A stretch of 64,000 bases of DNA, taken from Reticulascus tulasneorum. Taxonomy: Eukaryota; Ascomycota; Sordariomycetes; Glomerellales; Reticulascaceae. Numbering within the stretch: the first letter of the stretch is position 1; each line of letters opens with the position of its first letter. Shown piece by piece: positions 24,686 to 37,086 of the stretch. The stretch is from positions 558,001 through 622,000 of the forward strand of contig LSAX01000003.1 in assembly GCA_001557505.1 (NCBI GenBank). Reading direction: 5' to 3'. Below the pieces are notes generated by a model, which did not search any database, was not told the DNA's origin, and saw only the letters and a list, made by a program, of their open reading frames with translations. A program made the position numbers and the translations under genes.

Positions 24686-26920
24686 TATAATGATAAATAA
24701 TAAAAAAGGTTTTTAAATAAGAAAAATATCTTAGTCGATTAGATCTTTATTAAAAAGTTTAATATTCTTATTAAATTATATAAAGATCTTTTTGAATGAA
24801 AGATAATAATAATAAATTTTTTTTAGAAAATAAATATTAGTTATATAGATTTTAAGTTTTTTAATAAAGCTTTTAAATTAGAAAGTCTAATTAATAATAA
24901 AGAAGAAAAGCTTTTAAAGTTAAAATTATCAAAATAACCTATTTCGTTAGTTTTAATTTTAACAAAAAAACAAAAAAAACTTATTAAACTAGACTTTATT
25001 ATTCTTCTTATTAAAACTATTTTGAACGTTATAATTAAGATTAATAAGTTATATATAGAAAATGTTAATAAAATCTAGAAAGTTATTATAAATTTATAAA
25101 AGTTATTTAAAAGGAAAATATTAATATTTAATATTATAAAATATAATATAAAATTAATATTAAATATAAATTATATAATTTTATAAAGTAATATAAAAAA
25201 AGAATATAAAAAGTAATTATTTAATATATAATTATTAAAAAAATAGATTTTTAATTATATTTTTTTATAAATTAAGTAATATTTTTATCTTTTTCTTAAC
25301 TTTTTCGTTTTTATAATATTTTAACTATAAGATTATTTAAATAATAATATTAAAAACTATTTTTCTATTTAAAGTTAGATTTTATTAAGTAGTTTATTAT
25401 TTAACTTATTACTTTTTTATTTTTATTTTTACTATTTTTAACAATTATTAACTATTTCTATATAAATAATAAAAAGACCTTTTTTAATAATTTAAATAAT
25501 TATTTATTATTTTATAATAATAATATTTTTATTAAGATATTTTTTAGAAATATAAGATTAATATTAATAATAACTAAGATATTTTAATATAAAGTTATAA
25601 AAGTTAATAATTATATAGATAATATTAACTTACTTTTAGATAATATTAACTTACTTTTAGATAATATGTTTAGGTATATTATTATAGATAATAGTTTATT
25701 ATCTTTTTAATTAACTAAAAACTTATTCTATTATTATTTAAAACTAATTATAATATAGGTTATAAAGTTCTTTTATTATTATTAAAAACCGTTTAGAATT
25801 ATAAAAGTTAAAAAGATAATATTAAATATCTTATTTATTAAAAAAAATCATAATATTATCTTTCTTATTAAAACTAATATTATTAAGATAATATTAATCT
25901 TAAAAAATCTTAAAGCTTTTATTAAAAATATATATAGCTAACTAAATATTATATATAGATTTATTAACTTTAGCTAATATAAAATAAAAATTAAAAACTG
26001 ATAAACGGTAAGTATATTTTAATAGATTATCATTTTCTAATTAAACTTAAATTAATCTTATGAATCTTTTCAATTATAAACTTAGATAAATGTTTTATTA
26101 ATTATTCTAATATACTTTATAAAGGTTATTAATTTTAAATCTTCTAGTTTAACCTTTTTTAATATATAATCAAAGATAAAAAGCTTAATATATATATAAA
26201 ATAAATAATTAAAATAAAATAAAAGCTTTTTAAATATATAAGAAATTATTAACTAATTAATATTATATATATAAATGATTTTCTATTATTTATTAATATA
26301 TATAAATATATTTAAGAAGATTATAATTTTCTATTTAACTAGAAAATATCTAATAAGTTAGATATCTATATTATTATCTAATTAAGTTATTAAGATATAA
26401 AATTAATATTAAGATAACTAAAAGATCTTAATAAACTATTATTTTAATCTGTTAGGTAGTTTTATTATCTTCTTTTAAGTTTATTTAAAACCTCCTAGAT
26501 ATAATATTTAATATAAATCTTTAATAAAATAATATTAAATTTTCTTATAAACCTTAAAAATAATAAAAATAATTATAATAAAAATAATATAATATTATTA
26601 AACACTTTTAAACTTTATAATAATAATCTTAACCTCGTTAACTAACCTTTAAAACGTCAGCCTTACTTATATAAAAATTATATAGAAATATAGCTTTTAA
26701 AATATTAAACATTTTACCGGTTTAAATAATATACTTTCGTAAGTTCTTATATACTTATTTTATTAGATTAAGTAAAAGGTAAAGGTTTTATAAAGGTTCT
26801 ATAAAAAGGGGTATATCCTAAAGGTCTATATAATGAAGATATCAAGATATACAGCTTAGTAATAATTATAAAGCCGGAGATAGTGCCAAATGCGGTAAGA
26901 TGGCCATCTTAGCGGATAAC
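24686..26920. other. Right remnant of the inverted-repeat element with a degenerate coding frame
   Basis: Very AT-rich. On the plus strand at about 24735-25130 one frame has clearly fewer stops than chance would give at this composition (Lys/Leu/Ile-rich; contains KFFNKAFKLESLINNKEEKL), suggesting a decayed gene of the outer element, possibly its transposase or recombinase, but no motif is recognisable. A 23-bp tandem repeat (attaacttacttttagataa) occurs near 25618-25670. GC rises again at about 26870. Confidence 0.35.
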
Positions 26921-26921
26921 T

Positions 26922-26972
26922 AATCGATTCGTACGAAAACCATACCGAAATCTGCTCGAGAAGATCAGGGTG
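26922..26972 (-). repeat. Right terminal inverted repeat
   Basis: Reverse complement of 9165-9216. The outermost 27 bases are identical to the left end. Confidence 0.8.
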
Positions 26973-27623
26973 AAGCGTATGGCACTCCGGGATCGAGCTT
27001 CAAAAGTCTCACAGCAACGCTGGACAATTCGCATGGTTCCCATGGTTCGCTCTCTTAGCAACACTAGGATAGCTTGCATTCCATGTGTGAAAGAGCCGTG
27101 TAGCGTCTGTCGAGGAGCGCATACCACTACATATAGTACAACTCTAAAGTTCTTACTATAGTTATCTACCGCCAATAGGAGGCGAAGAGCCATACGACAA
27201 AGAGTACTAGTCTGTCACGAAAGGGGAATTGCAAGTATATAGAAGTTAGTTAGTAAATGAAATGATGTTGATTGCAATGGACGAGATCTGCTGTAATTCC
27301 TTCATGTCAAATTCCCTTTATCGCAACAACCCCAGCAACCCACGGCTGCCCGAGCCAGCAATCCAAGAATACCATCAAACCCAACAGTATGGCCTTGTTT
27401 AACTTTGCAAACACCCGGAAGCTATGAAAGGAAACAAGTCCACCGTAGATCATTGGCCCTTCCAAACTCGTGGTCTGAAGTAAACAGCAATGCCGTCAAC
27501 CCTGCCACCGACTAAACGCGAGCCTTGGAATATCGCGCCACTATTACTTAATCAAGATGATTGGGGGTTTCACGCATGGCCCACATTACCAAGTTGAGAG
27601 CGCCCGTGTCTAAGACGCCAATC
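26973..27623. other. Intergenic, nothing recognised
   Basis: Normal base composition. Short antisense frame pairs only; no gene. Confidence 0.35.
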
Positions 27624-29087
27624 TCATGCAAAAGCTTTGGCAATCTTCCCAACCACCCTAAAAGGAATCAACGAATCCCTCTGGGGATTAGTGTGGCGTG
27701 CAGGTGGGAACATCCACATCGGGGTGGACCAGAAGTGAAAGGACCCAACCCAAAGATATCCAACCATATTCTCGACCACGCCTGGTAACTTAAACCCCGA
27801 CATCTTGTATACCGCTCGTACAGCATCCTCAAAGATGATACCGAATGACTGAAATATGAAGAAGGGCAATGCTCCAGACTCTTGGACGGGAATGCCCATA
27901 GCCATATCGCCAGCAAGATGGAGCAGACCTGACATAGTAAACGCCATTACTAGACGAGAATACCTCGAAATACGAGTTCCTCTAGCGAAGACTGAATCCG
28001 CAACAAGATCGCCTAAACCAGTAATAGTCTTCCGTAGGCCCTGATGCCAAGATACACTATTCAAGATCGTTAGTGTGTTCCAAGACTAGGAAAGCGTGAG
28101 TGTATTACCCCCAGAATTGACGAAGGCTCCAAGCATCTCGGAATGAATTGTGCAGTGGTGGGCAAAGGTCTGGCGTGGTCATCTTGGCGACGGCCAGGAT
28201 GAGCACAGCAACGTCGTTCATCAGGATATTGTACAAGCCCGTAACGAAATAGAAGCCTATCACTGCAGATACCCGAAATATCAACTCGTCCTTCGTGACC
28301 TCGGATAGGCGAGAAAACAGGTTTTCATGATGCGCGTCGATGAGGTCCTTTGGAGACGCCGCAGAAGTCAAGGCATCGCAAAGCAGATAAACAACGACAA
28401 TTGTACAAATCTTCCGTCTGATGAAGGCCGATACGCTCGGCACCCCATTTGGGAAGGCTGGGATGTTCTTGACCTGCCATCTGGTACCGATGCGGCGAAA
28501 ATTGAACGGAAGGCCAATTACCCAGCTCAAGGTGTTAGGCGCAGTTTGATTTGGTTTGCCATCTTTTGCGTCTTTGCGAATTAGAGGCGAGCGGTGCGCG
28601 TCACCACTTCCTACTTGAGAGCACACAAGTACTTCGCAAGCACTCCAGCCAGATAGAATGCCGACGGTAGTCCAGACGGCAGCCAACGACCCGTTGACCA
28701 TGTAACGGTTCACGTGTGTGCAGTATAAGTATTCCAAACCCGCCATAGCGGCCACGGCACAGTATCGAACCTTGGATTTCGGGGGTATCAGGTACATAGC
28801 CAGGGTGTAAACGATCAGAATAAGAGACCCGGAGGCCACAGCCGCAGTGAGGCTCATGATGCAGAGGCTGCCTTGAAGCGAGGATGCGGATGAGATGCCC
28901 AACACGAACAAGATGGTTCTGGATGCAAAATGACAGTACGAAAGTGTCTAAAATCAGAAAGAAATGTGAAATTCGAGTGAGTAATGCTGCAGCGAAGAAC
29001 GGGACGGTTGGGATGTACGTATATGCTAACACAGCGGTCATTCAAAACTGAGAAAATTTCCCCTATTCCGAAGTGGCGGTCGGCCAT
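27624..29087 (-). CDS. Wax-synthase-like membrane O-acyltransferase (446 aa)
   Basis: Three exons, 29087-29019, 28947-28109 and 28056-27624, with introns of 71 bp (28948-29018, phase 0) and 52 bp (28057-28108, phase 2, GTAATA donor). Exon phases agree and the sum is exactly 447 codons including stop. The protein has multiple hydrophobic segments and the MBOAT_2/wax synthase hallmark LHNSFRDAWSLRQFWG...WHQ across the second junction, with a conserved membrane His (SGLLHLAGD, about residue 349). Such enzymes acylate (often acetylate) alcohols, and in fungi they frequently tailor terpenoid or other secondary metabolites. The ATG at 29087 was chosen because its frame splices in phase to exon 2; the ATG at 29041 does not. 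The gene is intact although only 650 bp from the RIP block. Confidence 0.82.
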
Positions 29088-31792
29088 TCGGTTATCTCTC
29101 TGGGCCTTTTAAAATCACGCTTGGTGTCAGCACTAAGGTAGTACTATGTACATGGATTAGATCCTGCGCTTTGCTAAAATGAAGGTAAGCTTGAGAGCAC
29201 CATTTCGTACAAATGTGGAAATTATTAGCGGCTTACCAGCTTATGCGCTGACCGTATTATCCGTATATGTTCGGCCAATTATATGAAGATGTCAGCGCTC
29301 CGTTTCCGGCGCCAGCGCCAGCCAGCTCCCAGCCAACCTCCACCAGCACCCCCAAGTCCTGAGTACGGGGGAGAAGAGGAGGAGGTGGAGGAGATTGAAG
29401 AGGAGGAGGGTATTGAGGAGGAGGAGGAGGAGGATATGGACGATTTGTTGCGCTTTGCAACTACCGACCAGCTCTTGCGGGAGTTAAGACGGCGTTTAGT
29501 GCATTGTGTTTCCCCTTTGTAGTAGGTTATTTTCTCTTTTTCTCTTAGGTGTGCCCTGAAGTGTGTTTAGGCATCAGTCCACGTTTGTTTCTCTGCATCC
29601 TGACACAGCTTAAGTACTTCTTCATATAATATGCGCCGTTTCTTGAGCTAAGGAGGCTAGGTCTCTCAAACCTAACTATTCTCCGAATGCTGCAAATGTG
29701 TCCCTGTGGAGTGTGGAGTGCATTTGCGAGGCCATCTGAAATAATCTGCTTTGTAGAGAGGCGCAGCCTCTGCTGCAGACCTGTACTCCGATAATGCAGT
29801 CATGAGTAGACAATAAGGAGACAATGGGGCAAAATAACCTACAGAAATGGACCTCGTTCCCTCGGCCAGGGCTATAGCAGTGCGCTGGAGGTCAACTGCA
29901 ACAACACGGGCAGTGGCAGCGACTAATAGATTATTAACTACTTTCTAAAGGCGAAAAAGTGCTTACCGGGGATACAACGGTGCCCATGGCTTGCGCAGGC
30001 TACACAACGATGCGCTCTACTTGAGCGAATACCAGCCTGGTTTCGCCAAATAGCTGAGGGGTTGTTAAACAAACGCCCTAGTCACCGCCAGCATGGTTCT
30101 CGTCGTGCTTCCCCGGGGAAAACCTGGCGCTTTGGGGCAGCGGTGGAAGCAGGAAGCCGCGTTGCAATCCTCTCATTGTCATCATTACTGAAGATCCCAT
30201 TAGGTCTATATCCACGGCTCCTTCACTCTTCAACTCACGACATATTGTCGCCAGATGGGCTGTCGGTATACTCTCTAGGGTATCGTGTGTGTGTATTCGC
30301 GTTAGGAAGGATATCTAGCTAGCCCAGCTGCAACCTGCAGACAAGTGGGACACAGCACAGGCCACCTGGCCCGTGCCCCACATACTCTTCACTGCTGAAA
30401 TATGATATTGGGAGATTTGGGTCGGAACACCGAAATCCAAGGAATTGATGCGAGTCGGGATGCTGTTATAGACCACAAAACACTAAACTGTAAATGTTGC
30501 CGACAGCAGTACAAGGTCATTCTTGGACAATCAATTAGCCTGATGAACGTATGGCAGCTCTGACCTTATGCTAAACACAATTTCTGCTGCGCTTTCTGAA
30601 CCACAATGTACCTTATGCTCGTGTAGTTACTTCCGATTTCCTGCAGAGCAATTCTGCGCACTAATCGAGCGCCGCCCGGACAGTAAAAAGTCCGACTTTG
30701 ATGATGCCGTCCGGCGGAAATCTCTTCCGACACTCGGAATTTTTCCTTGGCTTGTCTTGCAACCTTACGGGGTTCTATTAGCCGCCAGTACTCCATAAAT
30801 ATTACTCCGACAACTTCATCTCCCCACTAGTTCCATGGAGGATCAGAAGAATGGACACCACCCCAAACAGTATTACTTGAAGTGACGAGGTATCATAAAC
30901 TACTTTCACGCGTAATTGATTCGTTAGAGTTAGACTAAGATCAAATCAATCTTTCAGGGCCACTGTATGCCCGGCTGTGGGCTGTGGGGACACCTATCGA
31001 CCAGCAGTGTAGGGTTATACTGAGCTGTAGGGTGGCACAATAATTACAGTGGTAATCCAGTAGGTTTCCGATTTAAGCAAGGTCGTACCCGCCTCAAAAT
31101 GAGGCTCAATCGGTAGAATACAACACATGTTGAGACAGTGAGGGGCTCATATTTCTAGTATGGCGTGCTGAGCAGTCTGGGATGTACTATGTAGCGTGCC
31201 TACTGGTGAGCTGTGTACTCACATGGCCATATTCTCAAACATTAGCATCGCAGCAAAGCAGCTACGTAAAGCTAGCCCCGTCTCAGAACGATGGAATTCG
31301 GTAGTTGGCTCCGGACGCGTTCGTATAAGGGATGCAAATGATGGGAGTAGCACAGTTGTCAAACTAGTCCGCTTTGTGCGTTGCAAAGATACTGCTATGG
31401 ATTCAATTACCTAAGATACTCAAGCTGATATGCATATGGTTTAAGACATACTTCCCGCGCGCTCTATCCATTTGAGATGGGACAAGAAGCTCGACAGTCA
31501 ATTGTATCCAGACGCTCTAAGTTTTCTTCATAATCGACGACCTGAGATTGTCTAGCACTAGAGTCCTCGCCTGGAGGAGCGGAAGTCAAGGTTCTCGCCC
31601 GGGTATGGACCTCAATATATTAAACTGTTCCACCCAGTTTCATATACTTTAAGCAAGTAGAAGCCTCTGTGGACATGTCTCCAACTCTCTTATTCCATCA
31701 GATACCAGAAGGAATCCGATGCTGATTCAGTGAGAAAGCTGGGCACGCACGTGATGGAAAAGAGGGTACAAATGAACTGCACAAATTCGTGA
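29088..31792. other. 2.7-kb gene-poor region
   Basis: No supported gene. At 29283-29522 (+) there is a short Pro- then Glu-rich frame (79 aa, contains LLRFATTDQLLRELRRRL); the acidic run is encoded by a purine-rich gaggag tract, and I regard it as a possible relic rather than a gene. The remaining frames have no family features. Confidence 0.35.
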
Positions 31793-32596
31793 GTGGGTCG
31801 CCACATTTCGGCTGAAGCAAACACGTACATTGACCCGGAACGCTCACCATGGCTGCCCGGGAAAGAAACGCGACAAAAGCAGGACAGCAAGAACCAGGTC
31901 GAGGAAGACGGCGATGGGCTTCTGCCTTATGAGGATGCTGAGATCACTTCGGGGCAACCCGGACCGTCCACCTTAGCTGACTCGAAAGCATCGTCACCCA
32001 GGCCGAGAGTAGCCACTCCATTCGACTTTGCGACCGAGATCTCCGCTCCGCCATATACCGCTTTCGCTTCGGGCTCTATTTGGCCGTAAGCCTATCGCGA
32101 TTTCACAGAGCACACCACACGTTGCTGCTCCGTTCTTGCTTGCCTACCCGACAACTTTTCTAAGTCTTGGTATCACTGCAGACACATGGCATTCCTTTCT
32201 AAACACCTTATCGGCCTTCCTATCTGCTAAGGTGTCAGACCGCGCGATTGCACACGCTGTCGATGTGGCCAAAGAGCTTGGGACTGTCCCCATTAGTTTC
32301 GGCAGGCGCCACACGAGCAGGCTGCCGCATATTGCGCGACTGCGAACAAAGAATGGTTTCGCGCGCGCGGGCTGCGTTCTCAACTTTCAGACTCCCGAGA
32401 ACTGGCCGTGTTTCTCGGGATGTCTTCTACTCACTTCTTGCAACTTGCGAAGTCAGGCAGTGATGCGTCAAGTAAGCTCCAGGGTATGGCAGAGCATATT
32501 GCCGAGCTGGAGATTCGGACGTCCAATGGACTGAACTTAGAGGATGCAACACTTTGTTTACTTGTAGTCGAAATCGATGGCCGGGAAGGATCTTGA
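31793..32596 (+). pseudogene. Broken copy of a fungal conserved hypothetical often linked to glycosyltransferases
   Basis: Three reading frames carry successive parts of one protein. 31793-32089 gives an acidic N-terminal piece ending in PPYTAFASGS. A shift near 32085 leads to KPIAISQSTPH...FLLAYPTTFLSLGI...FLNTLSAFL...VPISFG. A second discontinuity at about 32300 leads to AAYCATANKEWFRARGL...ELAVFLGM...IAELEI, ending TGA at 32594. The order matches a fungal family I remember only by pattern (AYPP...GI, then AN-x3-F-x-RGL), but the usual middle section between VPxxFG and the RGL block, about 80 residues, is missing. At least one small indel and one internal deletion therefore break it. It is convergent with the glycosyltransferase, 235 bp apart. 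No function is known to me. Confidence 0.6.
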
Positions 32597-32831
32597 CGCA
32601 CTTACGGGGAATCAACGCCCGTATATTTCTTCAGAGGTTTAGCCTGCCAGATTTTCTTCCGCAAGCTCAATCAGACGATTCTCATCTTAAAGACAGGGCC
32701 AATTCAGCTAATCTAGTTAAATGAAGACTGTCTGTGCCATAATAATGTGTTGGCGTGAAGGAGGATCGTCCTGACACCTTCAGATACACATACCTCGTCA
32801 CTTCGTCCTTAACTACAGTTCAAGTCCTTTC

Positions 32832-35755
32832 CTAGACCAAATCCTCGTACGCCTGAATTACCTTACGTTCTATATTGCTGTCCCTGGTCTTAAGTGCCAG
32901 ATACCCGCCCTCTACCATTTTATGTTGTGCAATGCGTGCCCGCGTGCCTGATTTGATCTCGGTTCGAATGCTCTGATATATACCTTGAAGCGGATACGCA
33001 GCCACTCCGATAGTCCCTAGCGTTTGTCTTTGGTTAGCTTTGTTTCCGGCACGGGAAACAGGGAACACATGCCCGACGCAATTTTGGTTGAAAACCCCAC
33101 AAATCCTTTCGAAACCCCTTTTACCACTCCGATAGCGCCTTCATCTCTACCTCCCTGGTATGGCTTTACGACCAAGTCCGCCAGGCCCTCCCCTATCCCA
33201 AAAGCAAAGGTTTTTCCGCCAACAATAGCACCGGACTTCCAGTCCGTCACCTGGCCGTGATCTCGAACTTCCTCGCCGTATAGCTTGGGAACAGCCCGCA
33301 AGCCATCGGTGAAGGCAACCGGGATGGTGATGTAACTCTTGCTGAAATGCTTGAAAAATTCTCCTACTCCTGAAGCTGATCCCTTTGCCATAGCCAGAGC
33401 AGTGTTTGTTCCATTATTGTGTTTCGCGTCGTGGTGCTGTTTGACAATGGCATTGAAGTCTTTTGCCTCAAGTGGTAAAGGAGAGGCGGCCGCATTCGGA
33501 TCAAGATATGAGCCTAGAGTGTCAGAAGACTTTGTACCTAGGTTTTGGAGATTCCGTTCTCGTTCTTTCATTTCTTGCTTGTCTGCGTTCTTTGCGGCTC
33601 GAAACACCTGCACAGGCTTGACGACTATATTTGCCGCTCCTATCAACGCATCACCGAAGCTTCCCATCGCTGCCGAAGTCGCTCCCGTTATGGGGTCCCA
33701 CCGACGATTCTCAATCACGATTGGCCGAGTTTGAAGTCTAACGCAGCACGATATGAGTCAGTCCGAATGTTCCCATATGGTCTCTTTAGAATTTCTTAAG
33801 GTAGGACAATCGTACGACTGGAGCTTCTTTCTGTCAATTTTCGAGTGCTCTGCCAAGACTTCTGCTGCGAGTTTTGAAAGCTTTAGGCTTTCTCTTCCCT
33901 TCCGTCTTGAAACCCATGCTGCGGGTTGATCCGGCAAGATATCGCAGCGCATATCTGTCGGGAGGTGTCGCTGGAACGATTGGACTGCTTGCTTCGTCCC
34001 AGACTCTAATCTCATCTCATTCGCAATCTTTTGGGCGGCCGCCGATGCCTCCGGCCTAAGGCAAAACCTGATGGCGTCGGCCAAATTTTGTCGATTGATG
34101 GATCGGTGAGGGATAGGCTTTGGGCCGGCTCCACGAGCAGCAACCATTTCCCCCCAAAACGGTTGGCTAGTGGCTGCGTGTTAGAATGGCCATAAGATTA
34201 GTGAGTGGTGTCACTTACTCCCCGAAGAACGGCACGATGGTAGTCGGGCGACCATTCAAGAGACCGCAAGCTGTGGTTCCAGCTCCGCCATGGTGAATGA
34301 CAGCTTTAACATGTCGAAAGAGCCACTCGTGAGGACAGTCACCAACATAAAAGACGTTATTATCGTCAAACTCTCCTCCTCCAAGTTTGCTCCATCCTCG
34401 TGATACTACGGCCCTAACTCCCGTCTCTCGAACGGCGCTGAGTATGATCTCAGTGAGAAGTTTGGGATTGTCAATTACGATGCTTCCGAAGCCAATATAA
34501 ATTGGCTGCAGCCCATTTCGCAGAAATTCGGCTAGATCCTGTGCTGGCGTGTAAGTCGGTGTGTCTCGAAAGAAAAACCCACAAACGTCTGGCGGTGTCA
34601 GTCATTGCATCCCTATTCGCGCGAAAACATCGTTCATACCGATATGCAGTGGCCAATCTGCCGGTTTCGGGACCAAGGCTGGAGACCAGCAGTATGTGAA
34701 AGGGATTTTAAGTGTTTCTGCGAGCAAGGGCCCCTCCGTCATTGGAACGGGCTCAAGGTCAAGCGTTGACCTCCATTCGTTGATCACATCACCTAACCTA
34801 ATGTACTTCTTAGCTATCTTCTAGCCGCTGCTCTTCGTCCAACTCACCCCTGCCAAGTCATCCACTCGACAACAGCATAACTCACGTAGTTCGCTGTCGC
34901 CTTGTCCACCACACCACTTTCGAGATTCACATTCGCTAGCGGATGTGAGAACATTCTTGTACTTGACCAAGGCATGGTAAACATCAAGTGCAACGGCACA
35001 CCTAACGCCTGGGCGCAATGTACATGTGCAAAGCTTGGTGGATTTGCGATGATAGCATCAGCCACAAATGGGATTTCAGTCAGCGGGTCCGACTCAATAC
35101 ATGACGCCCAGAATCCCTGGAGCATTGTGGCCACCATGCGACGCTTCTTTTGGATGTCCCCAGCGCGCAGCGATTGCATGCTCGGGATAAGACCCGGGTT
35201 CTTAACCATATACGCCATCAGCTCTGTTGGGTCACCGCCGATCGGGAAGAATTCAAGGCCTGCCTGACGGACAAAGTCCGCAAAGACATCATGCGTAGCC
35301 AATCGCACCCGGTGTCCTTGATGCTGCAATTCGTTTCCCAGCGCGACAAAAGGTTGCACATCACCCCGACTGCCAACAACATGCAAAACAATGTTAAGGC
35401 AAGGATTCCTTTGCAACCTAGTTCTGGAGCTGGGGGCGGATTTTCCGTAGCCGTGTTTGGATTTTGGTGTAGGATCCTCTTCGAGATAAGATGGCGATGG
35501 GTCAATTACTTGTTCGTTAGCTGGGATTTTGAAATCAGGCACGAATCGTGAGAGCGTCCGAACAAGCCTAGAGTCTAAGTTCACGTCGACTCGGCCATCG
35601 CCTAGTGTGACCCCATCAGCTTCGGCACAATACAAAGAACGGATTTTGCACTGATTACCCCGTACACTAGCACTCCCTGAGGCCAGGCCCTCGGCGACAG
35701 CCATTTGGTATGACGGCAGCACCTCAGGAGGTGGCCGGCCATTAGCATCCGTCAT
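32832..35755 (-). CDS. UDP-glycosyltransferase, sterol 3-beta-glucosyltransferase-like (878 aa)
   Basis: Six exons: 35755-34848, 34797-34640, 34588-34219, 34166-33816, 33737-33073, 33016-32832. All phases match and the total is exactly 879 codons. Introns are 50, 51, 52, 78 and 56 bp. The last (33017-33072) starts with GC (GCATGT) and has a CTAAC branch site 15 nt before TAG. The N-terminal GT28-type domain has [13 protein letters not shown] (residues about 128-140) and IGGDPTELM; the C-terminal half has the donor-sugar signature [11 protein letters not shown]...[13 protein letters not shown] (about 454-485), with the conserved D-Q. A C-terminal extension ([12 protein letters not shown]...[11 protein letters not shown]) is typical of the fungal multi-domain sterol/lipid glucosyltransferase relatives; I see no GRAM or PH domain. 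It likely transfers a hexose from UDP-sugar to a sterol-like or secondary metabolite acceptor. It is one of the few fully intact long genes here. Confidence 0.88.
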
Positions 35756-37086
35756 GCTATTGCGACCTGAGATGTAGCGGCTTGTACAATGTTATAGAGG
35801 TATTGTTCTTGTTTGCGCGATATTGCAGATGTCAGGGACAAAATGATAAAGTGAGATTTTAATTATTGAGGTCCAAGACAATGCAAACACGTGAAATCTT
35901 CGAGCGATTCTTCGAGACAGTGGCAGGAAATATAGCCAACTTTGTGTGGTTCCAACAGTTAGGTGGGAAAGGACTAGGTTTATTCATTCGCCGTCATGTT
36001 ACACTACCTAAAAACCCGACGCATTGCTGCGAGTCAGTCCCAGATGACACCCAGTAGCGCCATGGCGATGCTGATCAGGGGGAGCCCATTGTGAGAATTG
36101 ACCAATCGGGCAACCGTCAACCCGCGTATTGCGTATTCTCTACATGACCTAAAATCAATCTTAGCCCAAGTAAGTATAGCCCATGAATACCAAGGATGAA
36201 GCAACACAAATGTGGCATTAGACCGCGCGGCAACTCCCGCGTAAGTTCCATAATTCAAAGCTTGTGGCCCGAAAGTGGATGCTTACAACTGCCGGGCCTA
36301 TGGGAACGCCATCTTTACGCATACAATCGCGGCCACCAGTATCAACGTTCACACAGTAGCGTTTTCTCGTAACCGGTATATAAGATTGACTTTGGACAGG
36401 TGATATAGTTTAATTAGCAGACAAGTGCTTCAAATTTGGATACGCTTCGCTACGCTGTTACGAGAATAGTACTGCCGAGTACTAGTATATGATAGATTAT
36501 GTGCTCTTGGTGCCTTCCAGCAGGCCGCCACCATCGACCCGGCCACGAAAACACGCAGTTTCGCTGCGACGGCCTACTAAGGTGATGACACCCGCAGTCG
36601 GCCGGAACTTGGTTGTGTGGACGGGCACTCTGGTCGAGAATATACGGAGAAATCCGCATTCCCTTTTGCTCGGATGCCTCGGCAAAACGGCAGCCCAGGA
36701 GTAGGATTACAGCCCAAAGAAGAATTATATACGATCCTCAATTTGTATGTGATCGGTTTTCCCGTACTTCTTGATGTTTCCTCCCTTTATTAATACGCCT
36801 GGTGCCTCTTGCGCCTCTTACGCCGTGAGCTTGCTACCTGCTTTGGGCCATTCCCCTAGTCGAGCAGGGGATAACCTCCTCTAACTGGCCGAGGGATGTA
36901 ATCTCCAGTCAAATTCTCATCTCGCTCTATAAACTGCTTCTGTTTGCATAAGGTAGCTCTGGTAAATAGCATCAATATAAAAGAGGAGATGGATTTGCTG
37001 TGGGCAAAATAAGCACCCATCGTTTTCATTCCATACTTGTGTTCCTCTCTTAATATCCAATTGGCAGCTCCGAGGACAGCAGTGAA
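35756..37086. other. Intergenic, nothing recognised
   Basis: Several short overlapping frames on both strands, none with family features. It holds the promoters of the divergent glycosyltransferase and metalloprotease relic. Confidence 0.35.

Larger units (their letters stand above)
9165..26972. mobile_element. 17.8-kb AT-rich block bounded by inverted repeats (putative transposable element with nested LTR element)
   Basis: The left end from 9165 and the right end down to 26972 are inverted copies: 27 bases match exactly (9165-9191 against 26972-26946), and similarity continues imperfectly for about 25 more (both contain TCGTACGA). The ends are moderate in GC, while about 9260-26870 is extremely AT-rich with stops in almost every frame, as expected after RIP. 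A 14.7-kb LTR retroelement occupies 10005-24685, leaving 9165-10004 and 24686-26972 as the flanking element. No clear target-site duplication is visible (GCTAA on the left, AAGCG on the right), so the superfamily is unresolved. Terminal repeats this short would escape RIP, which fits their good conservation. The alternative is two separate repeat copies in opposite orientation. Confidence 0.65.

Noticed and set aside
9165..26972. Interpretation as a centromere or telomere-adjacent block
   Set aside because: No telomeric TTAGGG arrays are present, and the block is explained by a bounded element plus an LTR retrotransposon.
28601..29041. Alternative start (ATG 29041) for the wax-synthase-like gene
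   Set aside because: Its frame does not splice in phase to the conserved exon; the 29087 start does.
29283..29522. Glu-rich 79-aa ORF
   Set aside because: It depends on a simple gaggag tract and has no splice or family support.
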